Shown here piece after piece: positions 1 through 7,720 of a stretch of DNA of 34,477 nucleotides. The translations under genes and the position numbers were made by a program. The DNA comes from Micromonosporaceae bacterium (GTDB taxonomy: Bacteria > Actinomycetota > Actinomycetes > Mycobacteriales > Micromonosporaceae): the NCBI GenBank assembly GCA_009377645.1, contig WHTQ01000045.1, positions 1-34,477 on the forward strand, given 5' to 3'. The notes below the pieces were generated by a model, which saw nothing but the letters and a program-made list of their open reading frames with translations, was not told the origin of the DNA and did no database searches. How positions within the stretch are numbered: position 1 is the stretch's first letter; each line of letters starts with the position of its first letter.

Positions 1-1533
1 CACGTAGAAGATCCGGGGCAGCTTCGCCGGGTCGCCGGCACCGGTGCCGGCGCCCTTGCCCATCTCGATCCAGTGCCGGAAGTAGTCCCCGGCGTGGTAC
101 CCGATGAACGGCAGCATCGCCATCGGGTCCCGCCGCACCACCCCGACCGCCCCGACCGCCGCCGCGGTGGTCTCGGAGGACAGCGTCGCTCCCATGTAGA
201 CGCCGTGCACCCAGTCCCGGGACTCGGTCACCAGCGGGACGGTGGTCTTGCGGCGACCTCCGAACAGGATCGCCGAGATCGGGACGCCGGCCGGGTCCTC
301 GTACTCCGGCGCCAGGATCGGGCACTGCGTGATCGGGGTGCAGAACCGGGAGTTCGGGTGGGAGGAAAGCTGGTCGGAGCCCGGGGTCCAGTCCTGGCCG
401 TGCCAGTCGGTCAGGTGCGCCGGCGGGTCACCCATCCCCTCCCACCAGATGTCGCCGTCGTCGGTCTGCGCCACGTTCGTGAACAGCGAGTTGCCGCGCT
501 CCAGGGTGCGCATCGCGTTCGGGTTGGTGGTCCAGTCGGTGCCCGGCGCCACCCCGAACAACCCGTACTCCGGGTTCACCGCGTACAGCCGACCGTCGTC
601 GCCGAACCGCAGCCAGGCGATGTCGTCGCCGAGCGTCTCCACGGTCCAGCCCTCGATGGTGGGCTCCAGCATCGCCAGGTTGGTCTTGCCGCAGGCGGAC
701 GGGAACGCGCCGGCCACATAGTGGACCTTCCCGGCCGGCGAGGTGAGCTTCAGGATCAGCATGTGCTCGGCCATCCAGCCCTCGTCCCGGCCCATCACCG
801 AGGCGATCCGCAGCGAGTAGCACTTCTTGCCGAGCAGCGAGTTGCCGCCGTAGCCGGAGCCGTAGGACCAGATCTCCCGGGTCTCCGGGAAGTGCGAGAT
901 GTACTTGGTCGGGTTGCATGGCCAGAAGTCGGCCGCCCGGGCACTGGGCTGACCGGTCGCGCTGTCGCGCTCGACTGGCGCACCGACCGAGTGCAGGGCG
1001 GGCACGAAGTCGGCGTCGGTGCCCATCTTCGCCAGCACCGCCGCGCCCATCCGGGTCATGATGTGCATCGACGCCACCACGTACGCGGAGTCGGTGATTT
1101 CCACCCCGTACATGGGCGCTTCGGCGGTGAGCGGTCCCATGCAGAACGGGATCACATACATCGTGCGGCCGCGCATGCTGCCCCGGTAGAGCTCGGTCAT
1201 GGTGGCCTTCATCTCGCCCGGGTCCAGCCAGTTGTTGGTCGGACCGGCGTCGGCCTCGTCCACCGAGCAGATGAACGTGCGCTCCTCGACCCGGGCCACG
1301 TCGGTCGGGTCGGTGCGGGCCCAGAACGAGTTGGGCTTGCGGTCCGGGTTGAGCCGCACCAGTGTGCCGGCCTCGACCAGCTCGTCGGTCAGCCGGCGCC
1401 ACTCGTCGGGGGATCCGTCGCACCACACGATCCGGTCGGGCTGGGTGAGCGCGGCGACCTCGCTCACCCAGGCTCGCAGCCGAGGGTGGGCGGTGGGGGC
1501 ATTCTCCACCCCGGGGACGGCGGTCGCAGTCAT
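1..1533 (-). CDS. pckG: Phosphoenolpyruvate carboxykinase (GTP), 3' end cut by window
   Basis: GTP-dependent PEP carboxykinase interconverts oxaloacetate plus GTP and PEP, CO2 plus GDP, the cytosolic entry step of gluconeogenesis. The 511 codons inside the window read like the family throughout: N-terminal '[22 protein letters not shown]', the substrate-binding '[15 protein letters not shown]' stretch, the kinase-1a P-loop '[11 protein letters not shown]' near residue 280, and '[12 protein letters not shown]' after it. GTP-type enzymes are about 600 residues, so roughly 90 residues are lost beyond position 1. The start is the ATG at 1533, preceded by a good ribosome site (AAGGGAG). It is divergent from the sigma-fusion gene across a 224-bp gap. 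No truncation or frameshift is visible within the window. Confidence 0.96.
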   Translation of the reverse strand, partial: MTATAVPGVENAPTAHPRLRAWVSEVAALTQPDRIVWCDGSPDEWRRLTDELVEAGTLVRLNPDRKPNSFWARTDPTDVARVEERTFICSVDEADAGPTNNWLDPGEMKATMTELYRGSMRGRTMYVIPFCMGPLTAEAPMYGVEITDSAYVVASMHIMTRMGAAVLAKMGTDADFVPALHSVGAPVERDSATGQPSARAADFWPCNPTKYISHFPETREIWSYGSGYGGNSLLGKKCYSLRIASVMGRDEGWMAEHMLILKLTSPAGKVHYVAGAFPSACGKTNLAMLEPTIEGWTVETLGDDIAWLRFGDDGRLYAVNPEYGLFGVAPGTDWTTNPNAMRTLERGNSLFTNVAQTDDGDIWWEGMGDPPAHLTDWHGQDWTPGSDQLSSHPNSRFCTPITQCPILAPEYEDPAGVPISAILFGGRRKTTVPLVTESRDWVHGVYMGATLSSETTAAAVGAVGVVRRDPMAMLPFIGYHAGDYFRHWIEMGKGAGTGAGDPAKLPRIFYV

Positions 1534-1757
1534 GGCGGCTCCCTTACACGCGCGGTCGGGTCACCCAACGGGCCAACAGCCGCCGAGGCGGCGGGGCTCA
1601 GGTTTAGAGACCAGCTTAGTCTGCGGGCACCCGTCCAGGCATCCCGGGCTTCCGGAACCAGGCGAGGTCTTCCCTTTTCCGAAATATGACCTTAAAGTGG
1701 GCGGCGAGCCACGGGCTCGAACCAGGGCTCGACCCGATTCCCCCGGGAGGACCGCCC

Positions 1758-4466
1758 GTGACCAGGACTCTCGGCCGGCACCGCCAGCGCCCCGCCGGTG
1801 CCTCCCCGCCCTCGTCCCAGTCGCCGTCTCTCTCCCCGCCGCCGTCGTCCGACCTGGACCGGGGCCCGGTGCCGGCGGACGCGGAGCTGCTGGCGGCGGT
1901 CCGGGGCGGCGACACCGGCGCGTACGGGGTGCTCTACGACCGGCACCGGGAAGCGGCCCGGCGGCTCGCCCGGGTGCTGGTACGGGATCCCAGCGACGCC
2001 GAGGACCTGGTCGCCGAGGCGGTCGCCAAGGTGCTGGCGGCGCTGCGGGCCGGCCGCGGCCCGGAGGTGGCGTTCCGGGCCTACCTGCTGACCGCGGTCC
2101 GGAACGCCTGCTACGACCGGGCGCGCCGGGATCGCCGGATCGAGCTGACCGAGGACCTGAGCCGGTACGAGTCGGCCGAGGGCGCCCGGGGCGGCGGGGA
2201 GGCCGGCGACCCGGCGGTGGCGCGGCTGGAGCGCTCGTACGCGGCGCGGGCGTTCGCCAAGCTGCCGGAGCGGTGGCGGACGGTGCTCTGGCACACCGAG
2301 GTGGAGGGCGAGAAGCCGGCCGCGATCGCGGTGATGCTCGGCCTGTCCCCGAACGCGGTGGCCGCGCTCGCCTACCGGGCTCGGGAACGGCTGCGCCAGA
2401 TCTACCTGCAGGAGCATCTGAGCAGCACCGCGAACCCGGCCTGCCACTGGACCGCCGACCGGCTCGGCGCGCACGTACGCGGTGGCCTGGCCCGCCGGGA
2501 ACAGTCGAAAGTAGACTCGCATCTGGCCGGCTGCGCCGACTGCCGGGTGCTGTGGACGGAGCTGGCCGAGGTCAACTCCGGGCTTCGCGGGGTGCTCGGG
2601 CCGCTGGTGCTGGGCGCAGCCGCCCCGCCGTACCTGGCCGCGCTCCCCCAGATCACCTGGTGGGGGGTGGTGGCCGGGTGGAGCCAGCAGCTGGTCGGGC
2701 TGGTCCGGGGCTGGTGGTCGGCGCTGGTCAGGTGGGGCCGCGAGCAGGTGGAGCGGTACGGGCCGGGCAACGTCGCCGCCGGGGCCGGGGTGGCGCTGGC
2801 GGCGCTGGTCGGGGTCGGGCTGTTCGTGCTGGCGCTCGCGCTCGTCCCGGGTGGCGGTCCGGACGAGCCGGAGCAGCCGCCCGCGGCGGGGCCGGGGCCG
2901 CCAGTGCCCGCCCCCGCACCGCCGCCGACGGAGGAGGAGCCACCGACCCGTCCCTCCGAGGACCCGGGTGCCGGGACGCCGGACGAGCTGCCGGCGGCGG
3001 TGCCGGAGCCGGCGCGGCCGAGCTCCCCGGCGCCGGCGGAGCCGGTCCCGCCGGCCCCGGAGCCGATCGCGGTGGCGCCCGACCTGTCGGCCACCAGCCT
3101 GGCCGCTGGGGCACCCGGCGAGCTCGCTATCGAGGTACTCCTGCCGGCCGCCCGGAGCCCAGAGTCGGGCACCGCCGCTCCGGCTCCATCTCCCACCCCC
3201 GCGCCGGCCCCGCCGACCCGGTCCGCTGTGTCGATCATGGAGTTTCGGCACGACACGCCCGGCGACACGCCGACGAAACTCCATGATCGACGCGACCTGG
3301 TGGAGCTGGTGGTGGGGTGGCCGGCGGGGATGGCGCTGGCCGGGGCGGACGCCGGTGACGGGTGGCGGTGCACCGCCGCCGGGCCCGGGGCGAGCTGCCA
3401 GCGCCCGGTCTGGCGGGGCGGCGAGGCCCGGGTCGCCCGGCTGCCGGTGACCGTGGCCGACTCGCTGGGCGGGTTCGCGCCGGTCGACCTCACCGTTACC
3501 GCCGGAGACCGGCTGCGCGGCCGGAGCGGTGTGCGGGTGCCGGTCGCACCGCCCGGGCAGCGGGTCGGGTTCGCGGCCACCGGCCGGTACCGGCTCGCGA
3601 TGGCGGGCAACACCTGGCTGTCCTGCCAGCCCCGACCGGACTGCCTGCGCGCCGACCCGCTCGACAACGATCTCGTACCGATGGTTCCCTACCTGCCGGC
3701 CGGCGGCGGTGAGCCGACCCCGCCGGGTGGCCTGGGTGGTGGTGGTGCGGCCGTGGCCGCCAGCGGGGCGGAGCTGGCGGTGCCGGCGGGGGCGAAGGTG
3801 GCCTGGGCCGCGCTGCATTGGGCCACCACCGCCGCGGCGGGGCCAGAGCCGGTGCGGGTGCACACTCCGGGCGGCGGTGGGTGGCGGGAGGTCACCGCCG
3901 ACCGGGTCCAGCCGGGCGGTGACATGCTGCTGCGGCAGGCGTACGCGGACGTGACCGGGCTGGTGCGGGACGGCCGGTCGGGTGCCTGGTGGCTGGCCGC
4001 CGCCGGATCCGAGCTGCCGACCGGGCGGGGGGTGTCGGCCGGCTGGAGCCTGACCGTGGTGTACGCGCACCCGGACGCGCCGCGCCGGGACGTCGCCGTG
4101 TTCACCGACCCGGTGTCGCTGACCAAGCACCGTCCGCGGTCGGTGACCACCGACGCCAGCGGGAGCGAGGTGGAGGTCGGGCTGGTGGTGTGGGAGGGCG
4201 ACCGGCGGCTGACCGGCGACTCGCTGCGGCTGGACGGGAAGCCGTTGGGTGACCCGGACAACCTGGCCGCCGGCCGGGCCGCCGGAGCGCTGGAGTGCGG
4301 CGAGACGCCGGTTCCGGAGTGCGGCTGGCACACGTTCGGGGTGGACGTGGCCCGCTACCAGGGTTCGGCCGGGGCCGGCCCGGACCGCGGCGCGGTGACG
4401 CTGCGCACCAGGTCGGACGGGCTGGAGGTGGGCGTAGTCGCGTTGGCCGTCCAGCCACCACGGTAG
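1758..4466 (+). CDS. ECF sigma factor fused to zinc-finger anti-sigma, membrane helix and extracellular domain
   Basis: A 902-residue one-piece signalling protein. Residues 43-110 are sigma region 2 ('DAEDLVAEAVAKVLAAL'), and 166-222 are sigma region 4 with its helix-turn-helix ('AIAVMLGLSPNAVAALAYRARERL'). Residues about 229-262 form an anti-sigma zinc finger ending in H-x3-C-x2-C (HLAGCADC). Hydrophobic stretches follow, with a clear membrane helix at about 342-365, then a Pro/Glu-rich linker to about 490. The last 300 residues resemble secreted actinobacterial domains of the 'GWSLTVVYAHPD' type, so they are probably outside the cell. Inference: an external signal acts on the tethered sigma factor. 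The GTG at 1758 is chosen because GGGAGG lies 7 nt upstream; earlier in-frame starts would run through the ribosome site. Related fusions are known among actinobacterial ECF groups with C-terminal extensions; the exact group is not assignable here. An 18-bp palindrome is embedded in the coding frame. Confidence 0.88.
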   Translation: MTRTLGRHRQRPAGASPPSSQSPSLSPPPSSDLDRGPVPADAELLAAVRGGDTGAYGVLYDRHREAARRLARVLVRDPSDAEDLVAEAVAKVLAALRAGRGPEVAFRAYLLTAVRNACYDRARRDRRIELTEDLSRYESAEGARGGGEAGDPAVARLERSYAARAFAKLPERWRTVLWHTEVEGEKPAAIAVMLGLSPNAVAALAYRARERLRQIYLQEHLSSTANPACHWTADRLGAHVRGGLARREQSKVDSHLAGCADCRVLWTELAEVNSGLRGVLGPLVLGAAAPPYLAALPQITWWGVVAGWSQQLVGLVRGWWSALVRWGREQVERYGPGNVAAGAGVALAALVGVGLFVLALALVPGGGPDEPEQPPAAGPGPPVPAPAPPPTEEEPPTRPSEDPGAGTPDELPAAVPEPARPSSPAPAEPVPPAPEPIAVAPDLSATSLAAGAPGELAIEVLLPAARSPESGTAAPAPSPTPAPAPPTRSAVSIMEFRHDTPGDTPTKLHDRRDLVELVVGWPAGMALAGADAGDGWRCTAAGPGASCQRPVWRGGEARVARLPVTVADSLGGFAPVDLTVTAGDRLRGRSGVRVPVAPPGQRVGFAATGRYRLAMAGNTWLSCQPRPDCLRADPLDNDLVPMVPYLPAGGGEPTPPGGLGGGGAAVAASGAELAVPAGAKVAWAALHWATTAAAGPEPVRVHTPGGGGWREVTADRVQPGGDMLLRQAYADVTGLVRDGRSGAWWLAAAGSELPTGRGVSAGWSLTVVYAHPDAPRRDVAVFTDPVSLTKHRPRSVTTDASGSEVEVGLVVWEGDRRLTGDSLRLDGKPLGDPDNLAAGRAAGALECGETPVPECGWHTFGVDVARYQGSAGAGPDRGAVTLRTRSDGLEVGVVALAVQPPR
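3230..3291. repeat. Palindromic element inside a reading frame
   Basis: Perfect 18-bp inverted repeat: GTCGATCATGGAGTTTCG at 3230-3247 and its exact complement at 3274-3291, with a 26-nt loop holding two near-copies of CGACACGCC (3251-3259 and 3263-3271). It is translated as residues 491-512 of the sigma fusion ('SIMEFR...KLHDR'), precisely at the border between the Pro-rich linker and the extracellular domain. The look is that of a REP-like or miniature element tolerated in a disordered linker. I associate the 'AACTCCATGATCGA' string with dispersed repeats of Micromonospora-type genomes, from memory only. Confidence 0.8.
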
Positions 4467-4469
4467 GCT
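4464..4469 (+). promoter_or_regulatory. Leaderless -10 box (TAGGCT) for first GtrA gene
   Basis: TAGGCT fits the actinobacterial TANNNT -10 and ends 7 nt before the GTG at 4477, which would place the transcript start at the start codon. A loose TTGGCC lies at 4443-4448 with a short 15-nt spacer. No ribosome site precedes the GTG, consistent with leaderless translation. Confidence 0.5.
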
Positions 4470-4476
4470 CGGGCGT

Positions 4477-5079
4477 GTGTGGCTGACCAGTCTGTACGCG
4501 CGGTTCCGGGATCTGGTCCACGAGCTGGGCAAGTTCGGCATCGTGGGAGGGGCCGCCTACCTGGTTGACACCGCCCTGTTCGCGATGCTGCTGGCGACCC
4601 TGGAGCCGCTGACCGCGAAGGCGGTCGCCGCCGTGATCGCGGCGACCGTGGCGTTCGTCGGGAACCGGTTCTGGACCTGGCGGCACCGGGCCCGCTCCGG
4701 CCTGGCCCGGGAGTACCTGCTGTACTTCACGTTCAACGGGGTCGGGCTGGCGATCTCGCTGGTCATACTCTGGGTCACCCACTACCTGCTCGGCACGATC
4801 TGGCCGGTGCTCCAGACGCCGCTGGCGGACCTGATCTCAGCGAACGTGGTCGGCCTGCTCGCCGGCACCTCGTTCCGGTTCTGGTCCTACCGGCGGTTCG
4901 TCTTCCGCGAGCATGCGAGCGGAAGCGAAGAACTCAGTCACGCGCATGCGAGCGGAAGCGACAAGCTCAGCCGGGTGCATCCGAGCGGTGATGGGCTCGG
5001 TGCGGACCTGGCGGAACCGCCGCCGCCCGGCGCGGCGCCCGGCGCGGTGGCGCCCGCCCGCCGGGGCGGGGTCGCGTAG
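4477..5079 (+). CDS. GtrA-family membrane protein, first copy
   Basis: A 200-residue protein with the GtrA fold: four hydrophobic segments between residues 10 and 130, and the family signatures 'FVGNRFWTWRHR' after helix 2 and 'LLAGTSFRFWSYRRFVF' at the end of helix 4. GtrA-like proteins are thought to flip or hand over polyprenyl-phosphate-linked sugars for surface glycan modification; the substrate here is unknown. The C-terminal 55 residues are a hydrophilic tail containing an 11-residue unit repeated about three times (HASGS.ELS), encoded by 33-bp direct repeats. The start is the GTG at 4477, placed by the -10 box 7 nt upstream. It precedes a second GtrA gene by only 10 bp. Confidence 0.88.
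   Translation: MWLTSLYARFRDLVHELGKFGIVGGAAYLVDTALFAMLLATLEPLTAKAVAAVIAATVAFVGNRFWTWRHRARSGLAREYLLYFTFNGVGLAISLVILWVTHYLLGTIWPVLQTPLADLISANVVGLLAGTSFRFWSYRRFVFREHASGSEELSHAHASGSDKLSRVHPSGDGLGADLAEPPPPGAAPGAVAPARRGGVA
4911..5001 (+). repeat. 33-bp tandem repeat in the GtrA tail
   Basis: Units start at 4911, 4944 and 4977, each beginning GCATGCGAGCGGAAGCGA or a decayed form (GCATCCGAGCGG in the third, which is partial). The 33-bp period keeps frame and gives 11-residue repeats in the protein tail. Confidence 0.8.
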
Positions 5080-5082
5080 AGT
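5077..5082 (+). promoter_or_regulatory. Leaderless -10 box (TAGAGT) for second GtrA gene
   Basis: TAGAGT overlaps the stop codon of the first GtrA gene and ends 7 nt before the ATG at 5090. It favours that ATG over the in-frame GTG at 5081, which would lie inside the -10 box. No clear -35 was found. Confidence 0.45.
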
Positions 5083-5089
5083 GGCGCGG

Positions 5090-5623
5090 ATGCGGGTCCG
5101 GGGACGCGGGTGGCGGGCACTGTTCGGGGAGGCGTGGCGGTTCGGTCTGGTCGGCGCCGTCAACGTCGTGATCAACTTCGTGGTGTTCAACGCGCTGGCG
5201 CTGACCCTGTTCCCGAACGGCGAGCTGAAGGCGAACATCGTGGCCACCGCGTTCGCCACCACCACCTCGTACCTGATGAACCGCGGGTGGACCTTCCGGC
5301 ACCGGAAGACTTCCCGGATCCCGCGGGAGTACGTGCTGTTCTTCCTGTTCAACGCCGCCGGTCTGGCGATCGAGCTGGCGGTGATGGGAGCCGCGAAGTA
5401 CGGGCTCGGGCTGACCACCCTGTGGGCCCTGAACATCGCCAAGGCGGCCGGGCTCGGCGCCGGCACGGTGTTCCGGTTCTGGACCTACCGGACGTTCGTG
5501 TTCGCTGGCGCGCCGGTGTCGGTGACCGTCCCGGAGCAGGCCATGGCCGGCGCCGGGGGCGGGGGCGGCCGGGTGCCGGAGCCGGTCGAGGCGGCGGTCG
5601 CCGCCGCTCCGACCGGGCAATGA
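5090..5623 (+). CDS. GtrA-family membrane protein, second copy
   Basis: A 177-residue paralogue of the preceding gene. It has four membrane segments and the matching signatures 'TTSYLMNRGWTFRHRKTSRIPREYVLFFLFNAAGLAIELAVMG' region (residues 55-100) and 'GAGTVFRFWTYRTFVF' (near 135-150). It lacks the repeat tail of the first copy but ends in a Gly/Pro/Ala-rich tail. Role as for GtrA proteins: inferred transfer or flipping of a lipid-linked sugar. The stop codon overlaps the ATG of the MaoC-like gene by four bases (ATGA), so the two are probably translationally coupled. The ATG at 5090 is preferred over GTG 5081 because of the -10 box at 5077. Confidence 0.85.
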   Translation: MRVRGRGWRALFGEAWRFGLVGAVNVVINFVVFNALALTLFPNGELKANIVATAFATTTSYLMNRGWTFRHRKTSRIPREYVLFFLFNAAGLAIELAVMGAAKYGLGLTTLWALNIAKAAGLGAGTVFRFWTYRTFVFAGAPVSVTVPEQAMAGAGGGGGRVPEPVEAAVAAAPTGQ

Positions 5624-6129
5624 CCGGCCGGGTCGCCCGCTCCGGGACCGGCGCCGAGGCCGACCTGTTCTGGGAGGACCTGGTGCCAGGGCGCCGGTTC
5701 GACCTGGGAGTCACGGAGGTCGACCGGGACGAGATGCTCGCCTACGCGCGCCGGTTCGACCCGCAGTGGTATCACGTGGACGAGCCGCAGGCGGCGACCA
5801 GCGAGTACGGCGGGCTGATCGCCAGTGGGTTCTTCACGGTGAGCCTGTTCATGCGCGCCTACGTGGATGGGCTGCTGTCCCGAGCGGCCGCCGCCGCCTC
5901 CCCCGGGCTGGAGGAGCTGCGCTGGCTCGCCCCGGTCTACGCCGGTGACCGGCTGGCGGTCACCCTGGAGGTGGTCGCGCAGGGACCGTCCCGGACCAAG
6001 CCGGACTGCGGCACCGCCACGCTGCGCGGCAGCATGGCCCGGCTGGCCGCGGCCCGGCCGCAGGCGCCGCAGGAAGTGCTCCGGACCCAGTTTCGGGGCT
6101 GGTTCTTCCGGCGGGGTGGCGCTAGCTAG
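5620..6129 (+). CDS. MaoC-like hot-dog dehydratase
   Basis: A 169-residue single hot-dog domain protein. The family motif with catalytic Asp and His is visible as 'FDPQWYHVDEPQAATSEYGGLIASGFF' (residues 46-72): D-P-x-x-x-H, then the Gly-rich turn. MaoC-type enzymes hydrate trans-2-enoyl thioesters; many annotated members have no known substrate. 'EELRWLAPVYAGDRLAVTLEV' in the second half is typical. It begins inside the stop of the second GtrA gene (ATGA), so it is coupled with a membrane protein of unrelated function. Its stop codon interlocks with that of the convergent PH-domain gene (shared CTAG at 6126-6129). Confidence 0.9.
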   Translation: MTGRVARSGTGAEADLFWEDLVPGRRFDLGVTEVDRDEMLAYARRFDPQWYHVDEPQAATSEYGGLIASGFFTVSLFMRAYVDGLLSRAAAAASPGLEELRWLAPVYAGDRLAVTLEVVAQGPSRTKPDCGTATLRGSMARLAAARPQAPQEVLRTQFRGWFFRRGGAS

Positions 6130-6686
6130 CCCTTGTCGTTCCCGTCCTTGAGCTCCTGCATGATCTCGCGGAACTCGCCGTCCCCCATCGAGTGGCGGTC
6201 GCGGTCCGAGTCCACCAGCTCGTAGAGCAGGCTCTGTACCCGCTGCACCTTCGGGACGTCGACCAGCACGGTCTGGCCCCGCTCGCCGGCGGACTCGATC
6301 ACCAGCGTGCCGCAGCCGAACATCCGGTCGAACAGGGTCTGGTTCATCGTGTGGTCGTTGACCCGGACCAGCGGGATGTCCCGCCGCTCCCGGTGGAAGA
6401 CGCCGTGCTGCAGGATCGCCCGTTCGTTGGTGAAGATGTAGTGCTTGGTGCGCCACACGATCCACGGCCACACGGTCAGCCAGAGCACCAGCGCCAGCGC
6501 CACCGCGCCGATCGCGTACAGCGCGATCTGCCCGCCGTCGCCGTCGGGCAGCCACAGGAAGCCGGCGACGACCGCGGCGATGCAGAGCAGCAGCACCAGC
6601 ACCGGTCGCGCCATCTCCCGCCAGTGCGGGTGCAGGTGCATCGAGACGTGCTCATCCTCCGTGAGGATGTTCTCCGGAAAAGCCAC
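6126..6686 (-). CDS. Membrane PH-domain protein (YdbS/bPH2-like)
   Basis: A 186-residue protein with two hydrophobic segments near residues 28-45 and 56-75, followed by a bacterial PH-like domain: 'WRTKHYIFTNERAILQHGVFHRERRDIPLVRVNDHTMNQTLFDRMFGCGTLVIESA'. This is the classic YdbS arrangement, with a membrane anchor and a cytoplasmic or membrane-apposed PH fold; function is generally unknown. The start is set at the GTG at 6686 because a TACGCT -10 box ends 6 nt before it; a GTG nine codons upstream (6713) lies ahead of that box. Its 5' end overlaps the 3' end of birA by 35 bp. Confidence 0.85.
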   Translation of the reverse strand: MAFPENILTEDEHVSMHLHPHWREMARPVLVLLLCIAAVVAGFLWLPDGDGGQIALYAIGAVALALVLWLTVWPWIVWRTKHYIFTNERAILQHGVFHRERRDIPLVRVNDHTMNQTLFDRMFGCGTLVIESAGERGQTVLVDVPKVQRVQSLLYELVDSDRDRHSMGDGEFREIMQELKDGNDKG

Positions 6687-7557
6687 GGCGCCAGCGTAGC
6701 GGTTGCCCGCCACCCGCGCACCCCGCCGGTCGTACCGGGTCTAGCAGGTGGACCACGTCGCCGGCCGCGAGGGTACGGGCACCCACGGTGGTCGCCAGCA
6801 CCAGCCGCCCGTCGGGGTCGACGGTGCCGGCGGTCCCGGTCACCTCCTCGCCACCCGGAAGCCGCGCCCGGACCGGCCGCCCGAGCGTGGCACAACGGCT
6901 CCGGTAGGCGGCCCGCAGGCCACACTCGTCGGCGTCGCCGCCGGCCGAGCGCCACCGGCCGTACCACCGCGCCAGGTGGTCGAGCAACGCCGCCAGCAGC
7001 GCGTCCCGGTCGGTGGTCCGGGCGCCGGCCAGCGCCAGCGAGGTGGCCGGCGGCGCACCGTCGCCGGTGGTGGGCAGCTCGCCGGCCCGCTGGGTGACGT
7101 TCAGCCCGATCCCGACCACCACCGCGTCACCGGCCACCTCGGCCAGCACCCCGGCGCATTTGGCCCCGTCGACCAGCAGGTCGTTGGGCCACTTCAGCCA
7201 GGCATCCAGGCCGGTGACCCGGGTCACCGCCCCGGCCAGCGCCACCCCGGCCAGCAGCGGCAGCCACGCCCACCGGCCGGTCTCCACCGGCGGCTGCCCG
7301 GTGCCGGGGCGCAGCAGTACGCTGACCGCCAACCCGGCCCGGGGCGGGGCGGACCACGCCCGGCCGGCCCGCCCCCGCCCGGCGGACTGGTGCTCGGCGA
7401 CCACCACCAGCCCCTCGGCGGCTCCGGCCCGGGCGGCGGCCACTGCGTCGGCGTTGGTGGACCCGGTCTCGGCCAGCAGCTCTACCCCGGTCCACAACCC
7501 GTCGGCCGGAAGCTCCGGGCGTCCCAGCGGCCGCCGGCCTACCGCCTCCTGACCCAC
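6652..7557 (-). CDS. birA: Biotin-[acetyl-CoA-carboxylase] ligase
   Basis: Biotin protein ligase activates biotin with ATP and attaches it to the Lys of a biotin carboxyl carrier domain; the likely client is the alpha subunit at 16681-18429 (Lys548). Diagnostic motifs are 'TGSTNADA', the adenylate-binding 'SAGRGRAGRAWSAPPRAGLAVSVLL' and 'LKWPNDLLVDGAKCAGVLAE', then a small C-terminal SH3-like domain ('VRARLPGGEEVTGTAGTVDPDGRLVL'). There is no N-terminal DNA-binding domain, so it is the non-repressor type. It is 301 residues from the GTG at 7557, chosen because TACGGT ends 6 nt upstream; a GTG ten codons earlier is possible but precedes that box. The C-terminal 20 or so residues after 'DVVHLLDP' look like unselected read-through into the PH gene. 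Confidence 0.93.
   Translation of the reverse strand: MGQEAVGRRPLGRPELPADGLWTGVELLAETGSTNADAVAAARAGAAEGLVVVAEHQSAGRGRAGRAWSAPPRAGLAVSVLLRPGTGQPPVETGRWAWLPLLAGVALAGAVTRVTGLDAWLKWPNDLLVDGAKCAGVLAEVAGDAVVVGIGLNVTQRAGELPTTGDGAPPATSLALAGARTTDRDALLAALLDHLARWYGRWRSAGGDADECGLRAAYRSRCATLGRPVRARLPGGEEVTGTAGTVDPDGRLVLATTVGARTLAAGDVVHLLDPVRPAGCAGGGQPLRWRRGFSGEHPHGG
6693..6698 (-). promoter_or_regulatory. Leaderless -10 box (TACGCT) for PH-domain gene
   Basis: On the minus strand TACGCT is followed by GGCGCC and then GTG at 6686. The spacing is the same as at several other genes in this window. It sits inside the last codons of birA. No -35 match was seen. Confidence 0.45.
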
Positions 7558-7563
7558 CCCGCC

Positions 7564-7569
7564 ACCGTA
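7564..7569 (-). promoter_or_regulatory. Leaderless -10 box (TACGGT) for birA
   Basis: Minus-strand TACGGT, then GGCGGG, then the GTG at 7557. It matches the TANNNT pattern and spacing seen at accE, maf, accA and others here. Confidence 0.45.
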
Positions 7570-7720
7570 CCGAGGTGTTGCGGGCACCCAGGTGCCTGGC
7601 CGGCGCCGACTTACCGGGCCGGTAGCTCACCAAGCAGGAGGCGCTCGGTCACCCAATGCCGACCGATGAGGCTACCGAGCCGGCCGCGGCAGCTGGCACG
7701 CCGCACCGGCAACCGCTCCC

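Noticed and set aside
73-1689. Long forward open frame opposite pckG
   Set aside because: The minus strand encodes an unmistakable PEP carboxykinase; the forward frame is an Arg/Gly/Val-rich shadow.
1653-1690. ECF-type promoter (GGAACC) or TATGAC -10 upstream of the sigma fusion
   Set aside because: No convincing partner element at the right spacing; kept only as a remark.
1534-1757. tRNA-like look of the pckG/sigma gap ('GGGCTCGAACC')
   Set aside because: The string resembles a T-arm, but no acceptor stem, D-arm or anticodon arm can be drawn around it.
1692-4541. A 949-residue open frame antisense to the sigma fusion
   Set aside because: It has no recognisable domain and mirrors the GC-rich sense gene, whose sigma and zinc-finger motifs are clear.
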